Positions 59,521 through 64,000 of a DNA stretch of 64,000 nucleotides are shown piece by piece; position 1 is the first letter of the stretch; the number at the start of each line of letters is the position of its first letter. The translations under genes and the position numbers were made by a program. The DNA comes from Pisolithus tinctorius (Eukaryota > Basidiomycota > Agaricomycetes > Boletales > Pisolithaceae), in assembly GCA_024663395.1 (NCBI GenBank), contig JANFAH010000004.1, positions 1,302,001-1,366,000 of the forward strand, written 5' to 3'. The notes beneath the pieces were generated by a model. That model was not told where the DNA came from. It was given only the letters and a program-made list of their open reading frames with translations, and did no database searches.

Positions 59521-61455
59521 TGCAAAAGGTGGACGGCAACAAGCAATATGACATATCCCGGGCCAAAGTACTGGCATTTCTGCAATTGCTGGTCGCTAGA
59601 TTGTTCCATGGCGAACTGCTATGTGTTTGATCGTGTCTCTGCCGTGTATCATGCAAAGTAGATTATAATGTTGTCTACCACTCGATATTTGGACTGCCAC
59701 TCTCCGAGACCGGGCCGTCAGAACTTTTTTATGATGAGCTGACGGATACCACGTGACGCGCTTTGTCATTCACCGTCCAACTCCACGTCGGCGACGGTCA
59801 CGATAAAGACCCGGCTACGGACTTGACGAGCTTGACAGGGTGGCACACGCCCACGACGCTCCGACGTCGAGAGTGGACTGAAATTTTCTGGTGCGTTCTC
59901 GTGTTCCCGGCACCACTGACCGAAAGCCCTGTAGCTGGCACACTCGGCACACCCTCTACCGATCCTCGCGAAATGTTTCGAGGTGGGCAGTGGACGCGTG
60001 CCAGGATCTTACGATGAAAGATTCACACGGGCGTCTCCGTCGGGGGCATCGCACCTACCCCCTCAGTGGTGAAATGACCGTCGGCCGTTGTCTCGACTGC
60101 ACAGAATCCAGAATGAAAGCGATCAAATGTAGGACAGAAGGAGCGTGCGAGGTAGAAGAACAGGAGCATAGCAGAGCCCGCAGGAGATTTCGCAGCAGGC
60201 ACCAAATCTCCGCCCACAGTCATAATGACGTTCGCCTGCACCGCACATGACGCCAGTGGGTCCTGCCTCGCCTTCAGGGGGGACAAACTCCACGTCATCT
60301 GTGTAAGGAACTGAGACCGGTGTCGTTAGAGCAAGGGCCAACTGGAGTACGCGAACGGCGTTTTGGTGCAAAGTCGATCCAATATGGCCGATGTAATGGA
60401 TATAGGAGAGGGTAGGCGAGAATCAAGCATGTCGCTCGACGACTCGGTGTGTTTAGTTATTGATACCATATTGGTCCACCAGTTCGACTTCTCCGTAAAT
60501 TTATGTGTGCCTGTGTGGTGCAGAAGGAGGAAGGGAAGTCGGGGTACAGGTAAATCCGGCGAAAAAGGACCCTGTATTTGAGGTTTGTTCTTAAAAGTCC
60601 TCTGACAACATTCTCAAGTTCTTTCCCCCGACCCCTCGGGAGGTGAAACAAGTTCATTTACGCCTCAGATAACATAGAATACGACGTCCGCGGGGACCTG
60701 CGTGACGGAAGAGTTTTTAGCGCTTTGGACGCACCGATATGCAATTTATGTCGCAGATGCTAATTTGCCAAGCATGTTGCACCTAATCGAGATGCTTGGA
60801 AGAGAGCTACGATGCGATTTTTGCTCAGCGAGCGGCTTCGATACAGTCCCTAACTTCGGGCGAGGACATTTGCAACTTCGTCACCTGACGCAGAGTGAGT
60901 TGCTTTGTGGTTCGGAGTGACTGAGTAGGTAATGTTCGTACTCGCCTCCTACCCTTGCTCGACCGCTTTGTGGTTGGCGCGAAGCTTCAGTCACGCTGAT
61001 AGGCTCAGAAGGTGGTCACCTATCAAACGATGCCCCGAGAGCGTTCTACCCCTGGTGTTGAGTGGGACTTGAAGGAATCAAATGGTCTACAAAATGGGAG
61101 GAACTCCAGCCACCTCGCGTTCTCGTTGGGCGGTTTGATAGCAACGCTTGCATAGTATAGTCCTTGAGCTGCTAACTTTCATATTCATGTAATGCGCGCA
61201 ATGTCTCCGTGCGAGGATGCTGGCCATATTAATGGTGACTGGTGACCACTCCAGGCTTCGAGATTCAGCAGCAGAGACAGGGTTTTACGCTTAGCCAACA
61301 CTTTGTCTGAATATGTTTTCCTATCACTAAATGCTTGGAGGATGCGAGGGCCTCAGGGGTGTTGTGCACCAAATCCGGCTATTCCCAACTCAGTGTCTTT
61401 TGCTTAGTCATCGTCACGCTTTCCTTACAGACAATATTGCCAGGAGCCACTTGTC
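59521..61455. other. Low-information region with coding-like fragments
   Basis: No complete gene seen in 1.9 kb. On the minus strand 60371-60123 reads MHQNAVRVLQLALALTTPVS and VPYTDDVEFVPPEGEAGPTG before the frame changes; on the plus strand 60384 starts MADVMDIGEGRRESSMSLDD, with a later fragment GVQVNPAKKDPVFE (60538-60585) in another frame. These may be exons or decayed genes with frameshifts; I cannot assign a family. Confidence 0.3.
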
Positions 61456-62004
61456 ATGACTTCAAGGGTGTTCAAGCTGGTGACGAGGCTGGCGTCATCA
61501 AAAGCCGGTCCAGTCGAGTACCCTTTTTCGAAAAATGCCTTGCTCCCGGCCCCCCTTGCGGTGCCGTCGGACCGCGCCGATGCGCTACGGAAAGGAAGAG
61601 GCTTGATGTTCTTCCTTCAGCAGAACCTCCCGGAACCCAAAAAACGACAGTGGCTACAGACTCTCTTCTCCCGGCAGCATCCACAACGCCTTTTACCTGG
61701 TTCTGCACTTACCGTTACACTGGAACACGCCCCTGGAATCTTCTCGGGTGTACTGATGTCGGTGCGGCGACGCGGTACCTGACACGTCCTTTGTTCTGCG
61801 GAATGTGGTCCAACGGACGGGAGTGGAGATGCAATTTTTCGTCAACTCGCCTCATCTGAAGGATATTAGAGTCATCCAGCGAGCTGGTGGGGGGACCGGG
61901 CAAAGAGGGGCAGGAGGCAGAGACGCGCGAAGCTGTTCTTCCTCCGAGATTCTCCCTCCAAAATGAGTGCGATCTCCGCAGGGCTTAAAAGGCTAGCTAT
62001 GTAA
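61456..62004 (+). pseudogene. IMG1: Mitochondrial ribosomal protein bL19, frameshifted
   Basis: Large-subunit protein of the mitochondrial ribosome. Frame 1 (61456-61782) gives MTSRVFKLVTRLASSKAGPV, a likely presequence, and RLLPGSALTVTLEHAPGIFS, GVLMSVRRRGT, then a stop. The family sequence continues at once in the next frame (DTSFVLRNVVQRTGVEMQFF, VNSPHLKDIRVIQRAGGG) and returns to the first frame for RRAKLFFLRDSPSKMSAISA, ending at 62004. So one base is extra near 61777 and one is missing in the G run at 61889-61894. The product is essential in most fungi, so sequence error is at least as likely as a true pseudogene. I describe the break and do not repair it. Confidence 0.78.
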
Positions 62005-62317
62005 GTGGATCTTGGCTGGTAATATCTTCGTATTCAGTTTGGTCGACACAGATACCCTTTCAAAGCATGCCTGGGCGGCGGTTGGTTGCTGGACTGAGAG
62101 GCGTCGTGTACTACGTACGAGGATACTACAATGTTATTAGATCGGTGTTACGGTGGTACTAGTAATGGGACGAGCCTCTGACTGACCATATTGGGACCGA
62201 CGTCAACGTGACCACGCAAGCAGACACCGCAGAGCGCTGCGTTCACCCTGTCTTTCTCGGCTTCTCCGCTGCCAAGTGCTTGCTTGCTTCGACACCAACT
62301 AGCCTCGTCGTCCTGGA
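62005..62317. other. Short intergenic spacer
   Basis: Between the bL19m stop and the Ivy1-like start, same strand. Probably a 3' UTR and promoter; nothing recognised. Confidence 0.35.
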
Positions 62318-64000
62318 ATGCCTCGCAAGCCTCGTTCTTTGCGCAATCTGGCGTTGTCACCAAAGCGCTCTTCACCTCCACGTTCCCCTTCACCCACGTT
62401 TACAGAAGTTACTCGTGCCTCCGACATGAATTTTGGCGCAGACGGCCCAGAAAAGATTATCACCCGCTCAAACCTCAAAACGAGCCTTACAAGCTTATGA
62501 TGAGGTGTGTCACCTAAGGCCTCACCCACGGGCCGTGCTGATGCATCGAGTTTTGTGCAGCTTATGACTTCCAGTGCGAATTATCGTGCTGCACTGCTGC
62601 ACATGTCCAAAGTCACCGCAGCTTTTGCAGATGCTATCGAAAAGTGCGCAGGGTGCGTTTCCAACGTCCATTTCCGACGCACGTATTGCAAACAGTGCTT
62701 GCCAGTCTCAAGGGACCGTCTTACGAAGCCAGCACACGACTTCAGGCTGCTTCAGGGCTGCACCACCTCGTTGGAAACCACTGGCATGTCCTGGTCCGCA
62801 GTATTTCCTCTGTGCGATTGTCCCCTCTCACGTATGATCCACGTATAGGCAGAGACCCTCGACAAGAATTTCGAGAAGCCCCTCCGTCAGCATTTGGACA
62901 CTTATCGGACCATAGTCCATGTACGTGCATTCCCACAGTTTATGCCCTGGTTTCTGAATAGTTCGTTCCCACCTACAGGAACGCTCTGCATCGTATGAGA
63001 AAGCTCTTCGAGAAAAGAGCAATATTATCCGCCAGACTGAAATGAGCAATTTGAATAGGAAGCAACGTAGTAAGACCATTCTCTCACCGGTTAGACCCTC
63101 GGAACCAAGTATTCTTTTCAGACCTTCAAAGTTTCAGAGAAGCATTGACGGTCCTTCAACAGCAAGTCAATGAACTTGATGCCTTGAAATCACAGCACTA
63201 CCAAGAAATTATGGAACACTGAAGAAGAAGTCTGGGATGTAGTCCAAGCGAAGGTAAGATCAACGTTGCGGCTGTACCTTCAGCTCTCCAACTCTATTAG
63301 GTGTGCGTTGCAGTGCGCTCTACGATGGACGTATTTGATCGGTTTACGGCAAAAGCGTATGTCTACTGCGCACCAATTGCACCGTCACAATTGACTCACC
63401 TCTCGAACCTTAACTTAGTTCCGATCCCGTTTTGGAGCATATGCTTCAGTCGGTCCCAGATCCCTTCGATTCGTATGGGCCTCCCCAAGCGGAGGACCAA
63501 ATATTCACCATACTCCCTCCACTTGCTGTTATTGCCAACACGCCCTCGCCCTCGGCAACACCGCTAACGACTACTCCTCCCCCTGGTGCGGAGGCTCAAC
63601 CAAGCCACTCTAACAGTTCTTGGACCGCTCCAGGGACGTTCTTTCCAACTCCATCATCAGAGTGGGCAGACACTCCGCCCCCGTTCTCCTGACTTTGCGC
63701 GTTCACCTTCACCTTCCTCCCTAAAGCGCCGACAATCACACCCCCCGACGGCAAAAGGATCAGTCACGCAAGGCAGACTCAAAGCTACGTAGTGTCGTCG
63801 CTCTTGTCGACGAAACGGATATACGGCATCCGCCGGACGCGTCGGAGGTTGAAGGTGCAAGACCCCAATCCGATTCATGTAGAGAAGAACCACCGCCTGA
63901 GCACGATGTATGGGCCGTTTCGGGCACCAGTAATGCATCATATGACTCCGGATATTCTGCAAGTGGAGAGACAACGCCCCGTCGTTCAACGCTATCAATA
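62318..64000 (+). pseudogene. Ivy1-like IMD/BAR protein, frameshifted, runs off window
   Basis: Relative of the yeast phospholipid-binding protein Ivy1 (vacuole, Ypt7/Vps33 partner) with an IMD/BAR-like helical domain. It starts MPRKPRSLRNLALSPKRSSP, then FGADGPEKIITRSNLKTSL. After an intron the helical domain reads SSANYRAALLHMSKVTAAFA, DAIEKCAGLKGPSYEASTRL, QAASGLHHLVGNHWHVLA, ERSASYEKALREKSNIIRQT and DLQSFREALTVLQQQVNELD-like sequence, then EEEVWDVVQAKVCVAVRSTM and DVFDRFTAKASDPVLEHM. The tail is Ser/Pro-rich. Reading frame is lost by one base near 62489, 63220, 63688 and 63740-63770, while intron sites between stay intact. The last part is open to the window edge. Confidence 0.72.

Noticed and set aside
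59521..61455. tRNA or other structured RNA gene in the gene-poor interval
   Set aside because: I looked for the conserved GGTTCRA box and paired arms by eye and found none; a covariance-model scan would be needed to be sure.
1..64000. A previously undescribed multi-gene system, defence island or secondary-metabolite cluster
   Set aside because: Nearly all genes are conserved eukaryotic housekeeping or regulatory genes with unrelated roles; I found no clustered biosynthetic, mobile or defence genes.

Overview
The window is nuclear DNA from a basidiomycete fungus, most likely an Agaricomycete. The evidence is close gene packing on both strands, almost every gene cut by several introns of about 45-65 nt (GT-AG, often with a CTAAC-like branch site), and protein families such as Kip3 kinesin, Pcl-type cyclins, Sch9 kinase, Dre2, Far11, Mcx1/ClpX and Zn2Cys6 factors. 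I reconstructed about 28 protein genes by joining exons; for most the exon lengths sum to an intact reading frame. I saw no tRNA, rRNA, CRISPR array, intact transposon or bacterial-style operon.
Layout. 0-11.6 kb: dihydroorotase (partial), kinesin-8, a p24 cargo receptor, RanBP1, mitochondrial ClpX, cactin. 12-22 kb: two Pho80/Pcl-like cyclin genes on either side of ubiquitin-activating enzyme E1. 22-33 kb: STRIPAK subunit Far11, diphthamide enzyme Dph1, sterol transporter NPC1. 33-42.5 kb: RNPS1-like SR protein, a C2H2 zinc-finger protein with a five-copy internal repeat, cytochrome-b5-reductase-like flavoprotein, Mediator Med18, snoRNP factor Bcd1, Dre2/anamorsin, a forkhead factor. 43-56 kb: a small predicted mitochondrial protein, Aim32, Sch9-type AGC kinase, a Tim17-like membrane protein, an acyl-CoA dehydrogenase, a Zn2Cys6 transcription factor. 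56-64 kb: lower gene density, an unrecognised minus-strand gene model, nuclear poly(A)-binding protein Pab2, then mitochondrial ribosomal protein bL19 and an Ivy1-like IMD/BAR protein, both broken by single-base frameshifts.
These are mainly housekeeping genes and do not form one pathway. Loose themes are nutrient and growth signalling (Sch9, Pcl cyclins, Far11), RNA processing (cactin, RNPS1, Pab2, Bcd1), mitochondrial and Fe-S biology (ClpX, Dre2, Aim32, Tim17-like, bL19m) and membrane traffic (p24, NPC1, Ivy1-like). Many neighbours are head-to-head with only 89-215 bp between start codons.
I do not see a convincing undescribed biological system. The observations most worth checking are GC-AG introns, micro-exons of 7-16 nt, the frameshift cluster at the right end, an NPC1 model without a visible signal peptide, the repeat array in the zinc-finger gene and the unidentified gene at 57.4-58.4 kb. 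All exon joins come from reading the sequence by eye; transcript data would settle them.
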